From: Planctomycetota bacterium
GTDB taxonomy: Bacteria > Planctomycetota > Planctomycetia > Pirellulales > Pirellulaceae
NCBI GenBank assembly: GCA_016872725.1
Contig: VGZC01000014.1
Coordinates: 38,887 to 102,886 of the forward strand
Length of the DNA stretch: 64,000 nt
Direction: 5' to 3'
Below, piece after piece: positions 47,471-56,811 of the stretch. Every line of letters begins with the position of its first letter. Within the stretch, counting starts at the first letter, position 1. Both the position numbers and the translations under genes were made by a program. Under the pieces are notes generated by a model, which was not told the DNA's origin, ran no database searches, and saw nothing but the letters and a program-made list of their open reading frames with translations.

Positions 47471-47949
47471 GTTCGCGCACGATCGTGGCCGCGAAGCGGT
47501 TCGCCTTGTTCCTGGCCGCAGGCCCGCTCCTCGCCGCGGGGTGCGGAAGTGACAGTACCATGTCACCACCGAAACTGCGCCCGGGCGAGGAAACGTGCGC
47601 GCATTGCCTGATGATCATCAGCGAGGGCCGGTTCGCCGCCGCGCTCGCCGCGCGCGACGGACGCGTCGCGAAGTTCGACGATACGGGCTGCCTGCTCGAA
47701 TACCTTCCGACGCTCCCCGAGCCCGCGGAGCGCGTCTGGATCGGGAACAGCGTGAACGGCGAGTGGATCGACGCGGAATCGGCGTGGATCGTGCGGTCGG
47801 ATGCGATCGCCACACCGATGGCCTCGGGACTCGCCGCCTTCGCGACTCGGGAAGAGGCCGAACGCAAGGCGAAGGAACTGAAGACCGACGTGCGCCGATC
47901 TGACGCGCCGAGCCGACGCCGACACGGAACCCTCGCCGCCGGCGGATGA
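47467..47949 (+). CDS. nosL: NosL, outer-face copper chaperone lipoprotein
   Basis: 160 residues from the ATG at 47467 that overlaps the nosY stop; an earlier in-frame start (47410) is within nosY and unlikely. Signal ends LAAGC with lipid Cys26. CAHCLMII at 44-51 is the conserved Cys-containing NosL motif, and DDTGCLLEYL follows. NosL binds Cu(I) and passes it to apo-NosZ. The C-terminal tail is basic and probably disordered. Its stop overlaps the upstream reading of the next gene, so the operon continues. Confidence 0.92.
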   Translation: MSSRTIVAAKRFALFLAAGPLLAAGCGSDSTMSPPKLRPGEETCAHCLMIISEGRFAAALAARDGRVAKFDDTGCLLEYLPTLPEPAERVWIGNSVNGEWIDAESAWIVRSDAIATPMASGLAAFATREEAERKAKELKTDVRRSDAPSRRRHGTLAAGG

Positions 47950-48011
47950 GGCGGCGGGTCGGCAATGCCATGAAAACCATCCTATCCGTTCCGAACAAGG
48001 GGAATGAACGC

Positions 48012-48896
48012 ATGCGATCGACGTATTGGACACGGGCGGCGGGTCTCGGCTTGGCCGCGGTGATTGTCGTTTCGACAACGGCGTGCGGGCCGAGCGGCGA
48101 GCGGGACTCCGAGGGCGCGAAATCCTCGAAGGCGGCGGCGAACTCCGAACGCAAGGCGAGTTCGAGTGCGGACGGCGGCTCGGCGACCGGCGGCGCGGAT
48201 GCGTCGTCGTCCGCGCCTTCCTCGTCCGCCGCGCCGCCCGCCGATCCGGAAACGGCGCCGGACAAAGGCGCCATCGTCGGCGTCGTCAAGTTCAAAGGGA
48301 CACCGCCCAAGGTGAAGCCGATCAACTTCGGCGCCGAACGACAGTGCGCCGATCTGCACAAGACGCCGCCCATCGTCGAGAAGATCGTCGTGAACCCGAA
48401 CGGAACCGTGAAATGGACGCTCGTCGCGATCAAGGGCCGTTTGCCCGGCGAGTTCACTCCGCCCGCCGAGCCCGCCGTCTACGATCAGGCCGGGTGCGTG
48501 TTCGTCCCGCACGTGCTGGCCGTGATGGAGGGGCAGGAGATCGAATTCCGCAACAGCGACCCGGTGACGCACAACGTGCGGGCGAACCCGAAATTGGGCA
48601 AGGCGTTCAACATGGTGTTTCCGGCGAAAGGATCGCCTCAGAAGGAACGGATGGCGATGCGCGAGGTCGGAATCCCCGTCAAATGCGACATTCACTTCTG
48701 GATGTCGGGGTACATTCATGTGCTCAAACATCCCTATTTCGCGGTTACGTCGGAGGACGGGACGTTCACGATCCGGGACGTGCCGCCAGGCACGTACACG
48801 CTCGAAACATGGCACGAGGCGCTCAAGCCCCAGGCTCAAGAGGTGACGATCGAGGCCGGCAAGGTCGCGCGCATCGACTTCGAGATCGGCGAGTGA
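48012..48896 (+). CDS. Cupredoxin-like lipoprotein at the end of the nos operon
   Basis: 294 residues from the ATG at 48012, with AAGGGG upstream; an ATG at 47970 is less likely. Lipobox STTAC (Cys25), then a Ser/Ala-rich linker of about 65 residues. The core is cupredoxin-like: His187 (THNVRAN) and Cys225-x2-His228-x2-Met231 (KCDIHFWM), the ligand pattern of type-1 copper proteins, followed by a carboxypeptidase-regulatory-like beta domain (DGTFTIRDVPPGTYTLETWHE). Likely an envelope electron carrier or copper-binding protein; use as a donor to NosZ is an inference from location. Confidence 0.8.
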   Translation: MRSTYWTRAAGLGLAAVIVVSTTACGPSGERDSEGAKSSKAAANSERKASSSADGGSATGGADASSSAPSSSAAPPADPETAPDKGAIVGVVKFKGTPPKVKPINFGAERQCADLHKTPPIVEKIVVNPNGTVKWTLVAIKGRLPGEFTPPAEPAVYDQAGCVFVPHVLAVMEGQEIEFRNSDPVTHNVRANPKLGKAFNMVFPAKGSPQKERMAMREVGIPVKCDIHFWMSGYIHVLKHPYFAVTSEDGTFTIRDVPPGTYTLETWHEALKPQAQEVTIEAGKVARIDFEIGE

Positions 48897-48897
48897 C

Positions 48898-48930
48898 GTG
48901 GGCGATTGAGGACAATCGCCCCACGTAGGA
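48898..48930 (+). repeat. GAGGAC-loop hairpin element, single copy
   Basis: GGCGATT-GAGGAC-AATCGCC (48901-48920) followed by CCACGTAGGA. It shares the loop GAGGAC and the ACGTAGG tail with the two copies upstream of folE (27612-27751). It lies two bases after the cupredoxin-like gene stop and is on the plus strand, in the direction of transcription. Confidence 0.75.
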
Positions 48931-49022
48931 TGGCCGCTTGATCGGGCCAGACGGCTCCACGAGAATCGGGGCCGTCCGCATGCGTTCGTCCATTCCGCCG
49001 CCACGCCGTGGAGCCTCACGCC

Positions 49023-50345
49023 ATGAGTCGATTCGAAAGCCGTCGCCGGTTTCTGAAACACGCCGCCCTTTCCGGCATGGCCTTACCGTGGGCGTTGCGG
49101 AGCGCGCGGGGCGCGGCCAAGTCGGCGGCCGACAAGGTGCATATCGCGTGCGTCGGAGTGGGTGGGAAAGGCTGGTCCGACATGATGGAAACATCCGTCG
49201 GAAACGAGATCGTCGCCATTTGCGACATCGATCGCGATCGGCTCGATAAGGCCGCCGCGCAGTTCCCCAAGGCCGCAAAGTACACCGACTGGAGAAAGCT
49301 CCTCGAACAAAAGGAGATCGACGCGGTGACCGTGTCGACGCCCGACCACACGCACGCGCCGGCGACCCTATCGGCCATCGAGCTCGGCAAACACGTCTTC
49401 ACGCAGAAGCCGCTCACGCACAGCGTTTTTGAATCGCGCCGTCTGGCGGAGGCGGCCGCCGCCAAAGGCATTGTCAGCCAGATGGGTATCCAGCACCATG
49501 CGACAGCCCGGCTCAAGATGGCCGTCCAGGCGATCCATGACGAGATCATCGGGAAGGTGCGCGAGGTGCATGTCTGGACCGATCGACCGGGTTCGTTTTG
49601 GAAGCAGGGCCTCGATCGGCCGGCGAAGGGCGATGCGGTTCCCGACGGGGTCGAGTGGGACCAATGGCTTGGAGTCGCGACGGCTCGTCCGTTTGTCGCC
49701 GGCATGTATCATCCGTTCCATTGGCGCGGCTGGTGGGATTTCGGGACCGGCGCGCTGGGGGACATGGGGTGCCATATCATCGATCCGGTCGCGTCGGCGC
49801 TCGTTTTGCCTCCGCCGTCCCGGATCTGGGCGGAAGGACCGCCGCCCCACGCCGAGAGCGGTCCGATCGCCTGCAAAGTGCATTATGAATTCCGCGGCGC
49901 GGAGCACGCGCTTCCCACGATCCGCATGACGTGGTATGAGGCGGGCGAACTTCCCGACCGCGCGCTGTTCCGGGCCCCCGCCGATTGGCCCGGTTCGCAA
50001 AACGGCGTCTTGTTCGTGGGCGAAAAGGGCAACCTGTTCGTCGGTTTTCCGGAAATGCCCGAACTCTTCCCCCGCGAGACGTTCGCGGGCGTGAAGCTGC
50101 CCGAGGCGGAGGACCATAACCACTACACCGAATGGACGGACGCGATCCTCGGCAAGACCAAGACATCCTGTCCGTTTTCCTATTCGGGTCCGCTTTCGGA
50201 AACGGTCTTGCTGGGCAACGTCGCCTACCGATCCGGCGTGAAACTCGAATGGGACAGCGCGGCCCTCCACGCGACGAACGCGCCCGACGCCGACCGATTC
50301 ATCCGTCGTTCCTATCGCGCGGGCTACGAAGTCGCCGGCCTTTAG
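49023..50345 (+). CDS. Tat-exported Gfo/Idh/MocA oxidoreductase (4)
   Basis: 440 residues from the ATG at 49023; a GTG at 49008 would add five residues. Twin-arginine signal ESRRRFLKHAALSGM. Rossmann fold VHIACVGVGGKGWSDM; catalytic motif HVFTQKPLT, with Gln for Glu as in several planctomycete relatives. The substrate domain has WDQWLGVATARPF and HWRGWWDFGTGALGDMGCH, typical of oxidoreductases acting on hexoses or inositols. Single gene, following the nos operon by 126 bp; not obviously linked to it. Confidence 0.87.
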   Translation: MSRFESRRRFLKHAALSGMALPWALRSARGAAKSAADKVHIACVGVGGKGWSDMMETSVGNEIVAICDIDRDRLDKAAAQFPKAAKYTDWRKLLEQKEIDAVTVSTPDHTHAPATLSAIELGKHVFTQKPLTHSVFESRRLAEAAAAKGIVSQMGIQHHATARLKMAVQAIHDEIIGKVREVHVWTDRPGSFWKQGLDRPAKGDAVPDGVEWDQWLGVATARPFVAGMYHPFHWRGWWDFGTGALGDMGCHIIDPVASALVLPPPSRIWAEGPPPHAESGPIACKVHYEFRGAEHALPTIRMTWYEAGELPDRALFRAPADWPGSQNGVLFVGEKGNLFVGFPEMPELFPRETFAGVKLPEAEDHNHYTEWTDAILGKTKTSCPFSYSGPLSETVLLGNVAYRSGVKLEWDSAALHATNAPDADRFIRRSYRAGYEVAGL

Positions 50346-50622
50346 GGCTCCGCTTTGCGATCCACCTGCTCCGGGGTCCCCTGCAACCAATAAAAAGTCG
50401 CCGCTCGGATCATCCGCAGTGGAAGCTGAAGACGCTGTTCATTCGACATGCGGCGGTGGGCTTCCATCGGTTCGCGACTGAGCGTGTTTTCCCTCTGCTT
50501 CGCCCCATTGAGGTGGCACGTTTCTATCGTCGGCTTCTTTCCAAGCCGCATCACCGCCAGCAAGTGATTTCGAATCGTTGGCCCGCACGGCCCCGTTTTG
50601 CGCAGGCCGACGGCGACAGTCA
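50346..50622. other. 277-bp unexplained, less GC-rich segment between convergent genes
   Basis: Base composition looks closer to even than the surrounding DNA. A minus-strand frame of 93 codons crosses it (with MRLGKKPTIETCHLNGAKQ), but it has no recognisable domain, and I do not call it a gene. Could be a relic of a mobile or repetitive element. Confidence 0.35.
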
Positions 50623-51666
50623 TCAGCGGGAGTCGGATGGGCCGAGCATGGTGTCGAAGAACGCCTTGCCGAACGCGACGTCGAACACGTGGCCCTCGGC
50701 GTGCGTCGCCAATTGGACTCGATCGAGCCGCTCGTCCGCGCGATAGGCGCGTCGGATGTCGGCCATCGCCCGTTCAGCAAGCTCGATCGGAAACCCGCCT
50801 GGCAGCCGCTCGCGCAGCCCGTTCTGGCACTGCAGCGCGCGCGGGCTGGTCAAGCTGTAGATATCGGCGAACTCGTAGCCTTCTTGGAGGCCCGGGAAAT
50901 CCCAGCACATGCAATGCCCGACCCGGAGGTTCTCCATCGTCGTCAAGAACCCGGAACTGACCGTCGCCGCGATCCGCTCGTCCATGGCGCCGAGCCACAT
51001 GGCCATTTCACCGCCGAGCGAAAGGCCGCCGCAACCGATCCGCCGAGGATCCACCTCGGGACGCGACGCCGCGAGATCGACCACGCGCATCAAGTCCCAT
51101 AGCCGCTCGCCCATCAGCGTCCGTTCCGCGCCCTGGACCTCGTGCTGGCCCACATCCGTGCTGAGCGTGACATATCCCGATTCGGCGAGCGCCGTCGCGA
51201 AGCCGCGATACGGGCTGGAGGGATCATGAACGATGTTCCGATTGCCCCCGTGCCCATGGATGCAGACGACGGCGGGCGTCGCGCGGGGCGAGGCGTTCGT
51301 CGGGATCGTCACAACGACGCGGATCCGCCGATCGGGACGCGATGCGATCTCGATCTCGTGCCGCGCAAAACGTCCTCGAGGCGACGGTTCGGTCGATAGG
51401 GACCGCGCGTCGAGCGTCAGGGCGCTGCGGCCTTGGTTGTCGAGCCGATGCGCGGCGATCTGATCCTCCATGCGCATCAGCCGGAACAGTTCGGCGCGCG
51501 ACGCCGCGCGCCACGCCGCCGCTTCCTCGGCGTTTTGCGCGCGAAACGCGCTGCGCCGCGGCGCGGCCGGTTCGATCCCCTCCGCGATTGTCGGCCCGAA
51601 CAGCGCGCAGGCCGACAACAAGACGCCTATCCGCGAGCCAAGACGCCGTGAATCGCAGTGAACCAT
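50623..51666 (-). CDS. Secreted alpha/beta hydrolase (esterase-like)
   Basis: 347 residues from the ATG at 51666. N-terminal signal (SRIGVLLSACALFGPTIAEG). Alpha/beta hydrolase core: PAVVCIHGHGGNRNIV as the oxyanion strand/loop, nucleophile in CGGLSLGGEMA, a likely acid after HAEGHVFD, where the His is the triad base. It belongs to the acetyl-xylan-esterase / dienelactone-hydrolase-like group. Substrate unknown. Transcribed convergently with oxidoreductase 4 and likely in one unit with the upstream glycosidase-like gene (51779), 112 bp away. Confidence 0.8.
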   Translation of the reverse strand: MVHCDSRRLGSRIGVLLSACALFGPTIAEGIEPAAPRRSAFRAQNAEEAAAWRAASRAELFRLMRMEDQIAAHRLDNQGRSALTLDARSLSTEPSPRGRFARHEIEIASRPDRRIRVVVTIPTNASPRATPAVVCIHGHGGNRNIVHDPSSPYRGFATALAESGYVTLSTDVGQHEVQGAERTLMGERLWDLMRVVDLAASRPEVDPRRIGCGGLSLGGEMAMWLGAMDERIAATVSSGFLTTMENLRVGHCMCWDFPGLQEGYEFADIYSLTSPRALQCQNGLRERLPGGFPIELAERAMADIRRAYRADERLDRVQLATHAEGHVFDVAFGKAFFDTMLGPSDSR

Positions 51667-51778
51667 GCCGAACGCTCCTGAGTATCGGAAACTCGAAATG
51701 CGCATCGCATCGGATGCCGCAGCCGGAATACACGCCCGTCGCTCGCCGAAACAAGGCCGCCGCCGACCGGTTCCCGCG

Positions 51779-53854
51779 TCAAAGGGGGCGGATGACGAGT
51801 CGCAACGGCTTGCGCCGTTCGAGACGAACGGCGAGTCCCTCGGCCAATTCCCTGCCCGAGACCTCGCGGCGCTCGCCGTCCACGTCCCGAACCTCGTAGC
51901 GCCGCTCTGCGTCGGGCTCGACCGTGAACCACTCCGGCACGCAATTCATGCGGGGCCAATCCTGCTCGAATCCCATGTTCGCACGATGGCGCGGGATATC
52001 GAATTGCAGGCGCCCTTCGTACGGTTCGTCGGACCGCATGTGGACGCAGACGCCGTCGGTCCCGACGGGCGCCGCGCCGAGCTGAAGACCCGGACGCCAC
52101 GGCCGAGCGATCGTGTTTCGCGTGTGGAGCATCGTGTGGATCAGCACCGAACGCACTGTGTTCGCTTCGAGCTTGTGCGTATCCCAGAGCCGGTCGGGCG
52201 CGTTGTGGTCGACCAGCAACGTCGCGATCTCGCGGTCCGCCCAAACAAACGTCTCGACCGTCGGGAACCGATTCAGCAAATAGAGCCCGCCCTCGACCGA
52301 ATCCGCCGTATTGTCGCGGGACCGATCATCCCAGTGGAACTCGCGGTATTTGGGAAGCAGCAGATTGCGCATCGGCTGCCGGATCGCCTCGGAATAGCGG
52401 GTCGTGCCGAGCGCCAGGTCGTAGTCGAGGAAGCCAACGAAGTCGTATCCCCATCCGTCGCGCACCGACACGTTGTCGTGCGGGCCGTCCGTCGGTTGAA
52501 GGTCGCCCACGATCAGCCCCTCGGAATTCCGGCCGCGCCGCAGAACCTCGTCGAACATGTACTCGAGGTGCGGCTTGTATTGATCGCATTTTTCAGGCTG
52601 CGCCGTGCGGTCGATGGCGAACAAGAGGCCGAGTCCGCCGATGACCTCGCATCCGTGATCCGAGAGCCGCGATGGGACGAACTTGCCGGGCAGGAGGTAG
52701 TTGTCGGCCAACCGATGCGCCCAGTCGAGGTACTTGCGGTCCCCGGTCATGGTGTAGAGCCTGGGGAGGATTTGCAGCAGGTCGCCGTTCACTTCGACAT
52801 TCGTCGACGGGATCTTGCCGTACGGCGTATCGATGCGCGCGTGCAGGAAGATATCGTCGGTAATCGCCTGGAACCGGGCGAACCAGGCGTATTTCCTGCC
52901 CGTCAGTTCGACAATCGGCACCAAACCATCCTTCGCATACTCGGCCGCTCCAAAAATCATCGCATCGAAAGAAATCTCCTCCTTATGTCCCGCGTCCATG
53001 TCGTAGGCGACGGGGAGCCGGTCGAGATGGTTGCAAAGCCGCTGCTCGGCTTCGAGAACGTCGAGCATAACCGATTCGAGGATTTCGAGATCGGTGTAAT
53101 AGGCGGCCCACACATAGAACGGATAGCAATCGGCGGCCGTGTCCTGGTAGTTCCATTGACGGCCCGTGGGGCGGAAGAGGCCCGACTTTTCGTCGCGCAC
53201 GGCGAGGCACCGCTCGCGCAGCCAGCGCTGTACTTTTCCGAGCGCGACGCCGGCGTACCGCGCGCTGCGTTCGGCGCGGGCCCAATCGGGTTCCGAGGGT
53301 GCGGGCTGCCAAAGGCGCCGCGTATAGTCGTCGGCCTCGAATCCCAGGCCTTTGGACCAGACGAGCGCGCTGTCGGGCGTCGCGTTCGGCGCGGCGACCG
53401 CCACCGGTTTGACCCTCGGGGCCGCTTGGCATTTGCCCGTCACACGGACGCCCGCAAGGAACGCGGGACGATTGGGGCCCGCGCCGCCGTGCAGGACGAC
53501 CGTGGTTCCAGGCTTCAGCGCGCCCAAGGGCACGGGGAGCCACTCGTAGCCCTCGGACCGCGCTTCGTTCATCGACCCTCGCGCGCCTTGGTATTCGAAA
53601 ACCAACAGCCGCTTCTCAGGGCCCTTGGTGCCGAACAATACTTCAAACCGATCATCGGGCGCCGCGTCGTCGGGGATCGCCACTTCGAGCCGCCAGTAGG
53701 CGAGCCAGTAATAGCGATGGCCGGCGAATTCCTCGGGTCCCGAAGAGAACCGCGTCTCGCCGGCCGACGCGCAGGTACCCGACAACCCGGCGATCATCCC
53801 GGCGAAAAGGATGCTCAGCATTCGTCGCCACTTCAAATCGCATCGACTCGACAT
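51779..53854 (-). CDS. Secreted (alpha/alpha)6-barrel glycosidase-like protein, unknown specificity
   Basis: 691 residues; GAGGA is seven bases before the ATG. Signal peptide (MLSILFAGMIAGLSGTCASA). N-terminal beta domain (30-140) with carbohydrate-binding-like sequence, then an alpha/alpha toroid from about 170 to 570 with repeated helical hairpins (NYQDTAADCYPFYVWAAY, VNGDLLQILPRLYTMTG, SDHGCEVIGGLGLLFA, YDFVGFLDYDLALG) and a C-terminal beta sandwich. The architecture resembles six-hairpin glycosidases. No family-specific catalytic pair can be named with confidence. The large plus-strand frame over it is a shadow. Confidence 0.65.
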   Translation of the reverse strand: MSSRCDLKWRRMLSILFAGMIAGLSGTCASAGETRFSSGPEEFAGHRYYWLAYWRLEVAIPDDAAPDDRFEVLFGTKGPEKRLLVFEYQGARGSMNEARSEGYEWLPVPLGALKPGTTVVLHGGAGPNRPAFLAGVRVTGKCQAAPRVKPVAVAAPNATPDSALVWSKGLGFEADDYTRRLWQPAPSEPDWARAERSARYAGVALGKVQRWLRERCLAVRDEKSGLFRPTGRQWNYQDTAADCYPFYVWAAYYTDLEILESVMLDVLEAEQRLCNHLDRLPVAYDMDAGHKEEISFDAMIFGAAEYAKDGLVPIVELTGRKYAWFARFQAITDDIFLHARIDTPYGKIPSTNVEVNGDLLQILPRLYTMTGDRKYLDWAHRLADNYLLPGKFVPSRLSDHGCEVIGGLGLLFAIDRTAQPEKCDQYKPHLEYMFDEVLRRGRNSEGLIVGDLQPTDGPHDNVSVRDGWGYDFVGFLDYDLALGTTRYSEAIRQPMRNLLLPKYREFHWDDRSRDNTADSVEGGLYLLNRFPTVETFVWADREIATLLVDHNAPDRLWDTHKLEANTVRSVLIHTMLHTRNTIARPWRPGLQLGAAPVGTDGVCVHMRSDEPYEGRLQFDIPRHRANMGFEQDWPRMNCVPEWFTVEPDAERRYEVRDVDGERREVSGRELAEGLAVRLERRKPLRLVIRPL

Positions 53855-53962
53855 CGCCTATCCTCTTTCGTTTTCAGCTCTTCTCGCGTTTCAGTTTTTC
53901 CTTCGGTTGCACTTCCTCAGCGATGCCATACACTAAGGCGATCTCCGGGAGGATTCAAGCCG

Positions 53963-55270
53963 ATGCGCGCCGAACACCGACGATTCCTGTTGGACCCGTC
54001 CATCGATTCCGCCGTGATGACGGAGCGACGTTCGCGGCGCGTTCGATCGATCGCGGGCCGTCTCGCGACGATGACCGCGAGCTCGATCGTGCTCGGCGCC
54101 ATGGCGGCCGGGTGGTGGGCCCCGCCCGCGAATGCCCAGAATACCCAGGGTGCTTCAGCCGCGGCGTCGCCCGTGTCCTTTGTCGCGCATCGCGTCGGGA
54201 TCTTCCGTAGCGAGGCATGCGGCGTCAGCGATTTCAACAACGACGGAAAGCTCGACATCGTCGCGGGGCCCTTCCTTTACCTAGCGCCCGACTGGGCGCC
54301 CGTCAAGATCCGAGAACTCGAAGGTGAGGTCGACGAGGAGGGGAAAGGGTACTACTGGGACTTCATGAACGCGCCGTGGGACGTCGACGGCGACGGCTGG
54401 AACGATGTCGTCTCATGCTCCTGGCACGGCCAGCGTTCCAACTGGTTCCGGAATCCGGGACCGGCGGGAGGACTTTGGGCCGAGACGCTCATCGAACGCA
54501 ACGGTTTTTTTGAACACGGCGACCTTTGGGACATCGACGGCGACGGTCAGCGCAATGAGATCCTGCCCGCCGTGACCGGAACGCAGTGGTACGAGCTCGG
54601 AAGGGACGCGTCGGGCCGGCGCACGATCGTGCGGCACAAGGTGTCCGACAAGACGCTCGAATGGGGCTGCGGCGTGGGCGACCTCAACGGCGACGGCAGG
54701 CCCGATCTGCTTCGCCCCAACGCGTGGTTCGAAGCCCCCGCCGACCCGCGCGGCGGTGAATGGAAAGAGCATCCGCTGAAGCTCGGGCACCTCGACGAAG
54801 GGACCGTTGACCACACGCCCCAGATCTGCGTCTACGACGTGAACGGAGACGGAGCCAACGATATCCTTACCAGTTCGGCGCACAAGTACGGCCTGTTCTG
54901 GTACGAACAGAAACTCGACGGATCGGACGTCGCTTGGAAACAGCACGTGATCGATTCGAGTTGGTCCCAGGCGCACAGCCTCGCGATGGCCGACCTCAAC
55001 GGGGACGGCGTGCTCGACCTGGTGGCCGGCAAGCGTTTTTTCGCGCACAACGGCAATGATCCGGGCGCATTCGAGCCGCTTGGCGTCTATTGGTACGAGC
55101 TGAAACGGAGCAATCCGCCGGTCTGGACCAAGCACGCGATCTCGTACAACGAGCGCATCGGCTCGGGGATGAACATCCCGATCGTCGACCTCGACCAGGA
55201 CGGCGATCTCGATGTCGTCGTGACGGGAAAATGGGGTGGCCCGGTCTGGTTCGAAAACAAGCGGCGTTAG
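53963..55270 (+). CDS. Secreted FG-GAP/VCBS repeat protein
   Basis: 435 residues from the ATG at 53963; GGGAGG is ten bases upstream, which fixes the start within a much longer spurious frame. Signal-like segment (ATMTASSIVLGAMAAGWWA) follows a 20-residue cytosolic lead. The mature part has six or more Ca-binding-type repeats (SDFNNDGKLDIVAGPF, DVDGDGWNDVVSC, DINGDG-like DLNGDGRPDLLRP, DVNGDGANDILTS, DLDQDGDLDVVVT), forming an integrin-alpha-like propeller. Probably adhesive or carbohydrate-associated. Divergent from the glycosidase-like gene. Confidence 0.83.
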   Translation: MRAEHRRFLLDPSIDSAVMTERRSRRVRSIAGRLATMTASSIVLGAMAAGWWAPPANAQNTQGASAAASPVSFVAHRVGIFRSEACGVSDFNNDGKLDIVAGPFLYLAPDWAPVKIRELEGEVDEEGKGYYWDFMNAPWDVDGDGWNDVVSCSWHGQRSNWFRNPGPAGGLWAETLIERNGFFEHGDLWDIDGDGQRNEILPAVTGTQWYELGRDASGRRTIVRHKVSDKTLEWGCGVGDLNGDGRPDLLRPNAWFEAPADPRGGEWKEHPLKLGHLDEGTVDHTPQICVYDVNGDGANDILTSSAHKYGLFWYEQKLDGSDVAWKQHVIDSSWSQAHSLAMADLNGDGVLDLVAGKRFFAHNGNDPGAFEPLGVYWYELKRSNPPVWTKHAISYNERIGSGMNIPIVDLDQDGDLDVVVTGKWGGPVWFENKRR

Positions 55271-55303
55271 CCTGTTTCAACGCCGAATCCGATTCGAGTG
55301 ACA

Positions 55304-56581
55304 ATGTCCAATGCACGGACGGTGGTGATCGGCGGCGGCGTGATCGGCGCCGCGACCGCGTATTATCTGGCAACGAGCGGATCGAGCGTCACGCTCCTCG
55401 AACAGGGCGACGTTGGTTCCGGGTGTTCGCAGGGGAACGCGGGCCAGGTGACTCCCGGTCATCTTCCCCTTCCCCAGCCGGGACAGTTGTGGCGCAACAT
55501 CCGCTGGCTGTTCAGTTCGAAGAGTCCGCTGTACGTCGCGCCTCGGTTCGATCCCGAGCTCGTCCGCTGGCTGGTACGATTCCAGCGTGCGTGCACGGCG
55601 GACCATTTGCGCGAGGCGACTCGCATGCTGTGCCGGCTCGGCGCGGCGAGCGAGCGGCTCTACGACGAACTCGCTCGCGAGCTCGGCATTCCCTACACGA
55701 AGTCCGGGCGGCTCGAAATCGCGCGGACCGAAAGGTCGCTGCGCGCGATCCGGGAGGAAGCCGACCTGCTTCGCGAGTTTGGATTCCCATCGCAACATCT
55801 GAAGGGCGGTGAGGTGCGCGCGTTCGAGCCGGCGATCGGGCGCGATGTGGCGGGCGGCGTCTGTTTCCCCGACTCGGGATCGTGCAATCCGCTCGAACTC
55901 GTGCGGCGCCTGATCGCCGGCGCGGAACGCGCCGGCGCCGTGGTCCGGCGCGACGCGCCGGTGAGCGACGTGCGCGTTGAACGGGAACGCGTCGCCGAAG
56001 TCGTCGTCGACGGAGAGCCCGTCGCCGCCGACTCGATTGTGCTCGCGTGCGGTTCCTGGACGCCTCGCCTCGCTCGACGCCTCGGGCTCCGATTGCCGAT
56101 CCAACCCGGCAAAGGGTACCATCTCGACATCGACCGACCCGACCCCTGTCCGGCGATCCCCGTCGTCTTGATGGAGGAACGCATCTTCGTCACACCGATG
56201 GACGGGTTCCTGCGGCTCGCCGGCACGATGGAGTTCAGCGGATTCAATCTCGATCTTCGTCCGACGCGCGTCGCGATGTTGGCGGCGGGCGCGGAGCGGT
56301 ATTTTCTCGGCTCCGGTGTCGCGCGCGAACGGTCCCGATGGTGCCATTTGCGACCGATGACGCCCGACGGGTTGCCGGTCGTCGGCAAGGTTCCCGGCCT
56401 TCACAACGCCTGGATCGCCGCCGGACACGGCATGCTAGGCGTGACGCAGGGTCCCTTCACAGGGAAGTTGATCGCCGACTGGATCCGCACGGGAAACCCC
56501 GAAATGGACCTGGATTCGGTGAGCCCCGCGCGATTCGCGCGCGGAGGACGCATCGGCCGCATCGAGTCCTCGGCGCACTAA
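55304..56581 (+). CDS. FAD-dependent D-amino-acid dehydrogenase-like (DadA family)
   Basis: 425 residues from the ATG at 55304 (a GTG two codons upstream also fits). N-terminal FAD-binding RTVVIGGGVIGAATAYYLA and GSGCSQGNAG, then DAO-family motifs CHLRPMTPDGLPVVG and WIAAGHGMLGVTQGPFTGKLIADWI. Typical DadA size. It oxidises the alpha-carbon of D-amino acids or hydroxyproline-type compounds with electrons to a quinone or cytochrome. Exact substrate cannot be read. 34 bp after the FG-GAP gene; may be unrelated. Confidence 0.82.
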   Translation: MSNARTVVIGGGVIGAATAYYLATSGSSVTLLEQGDVGSGCSQGNAGQVTPGHLPLPQPGQLWRNIRWLFSSKSPLYVAPRFDPELVRWLVRFQRACTADHLREATRMLCRLGAASERLYDELARELGIPYTKSGRLEIARTERSLRAIREEADLLREFGFPSQHLKGGEVRAFEPAIGRDVAGGVCFPDSGSCNPLELVRRLIAGAERAGAVVRRDAPVSDVRVERERVAEVVVDGEPVAADSIVLACGSWTPRLARRLGLRLPIQPGKGYHLDIDRPDPCPAIPVVLMEERIFVTPMDGFLRLAGTMEFSGFNLDLRPTRVAMLAAGAERYFLGSGVARERSRWCHLRPMTPDGLPVVGKVPGLHNAWIAAGHGMLGVTQGPFTGKLIADWIRTGNPEMDLDSVSPARFARGGRIGRIESSAH

Positions 56582-56811
56582 CCGTCAGTTCGCGCGCATC
56601 GGGACCTGTACTCAAAGGCGATACGAACGGCGCGGCGGCGCGTTCCGTCGGGACCGCGCTTGCCGCGACAACCGGCACGCTCGCGGACACCCCGCGCCGG
56701 CGGACGGAGTCCCGATCGAAATTCGCGGCGCGGCAAGCCGATACTTGGATCTTGGATGGACCGGACGCGATCACGGCGCATGGGCATCGTGTGCGGAGGG
56801 GGGGAGTCGGC

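Noticed and set aside
51665..53962. N-terminal two-thirds of a 1201-codon plus-strand frame
   Set aside because: It mirrors the glycosidase-like gene on the minus strand; a strong Shine-Dalgarno fixes the real start at 53963.
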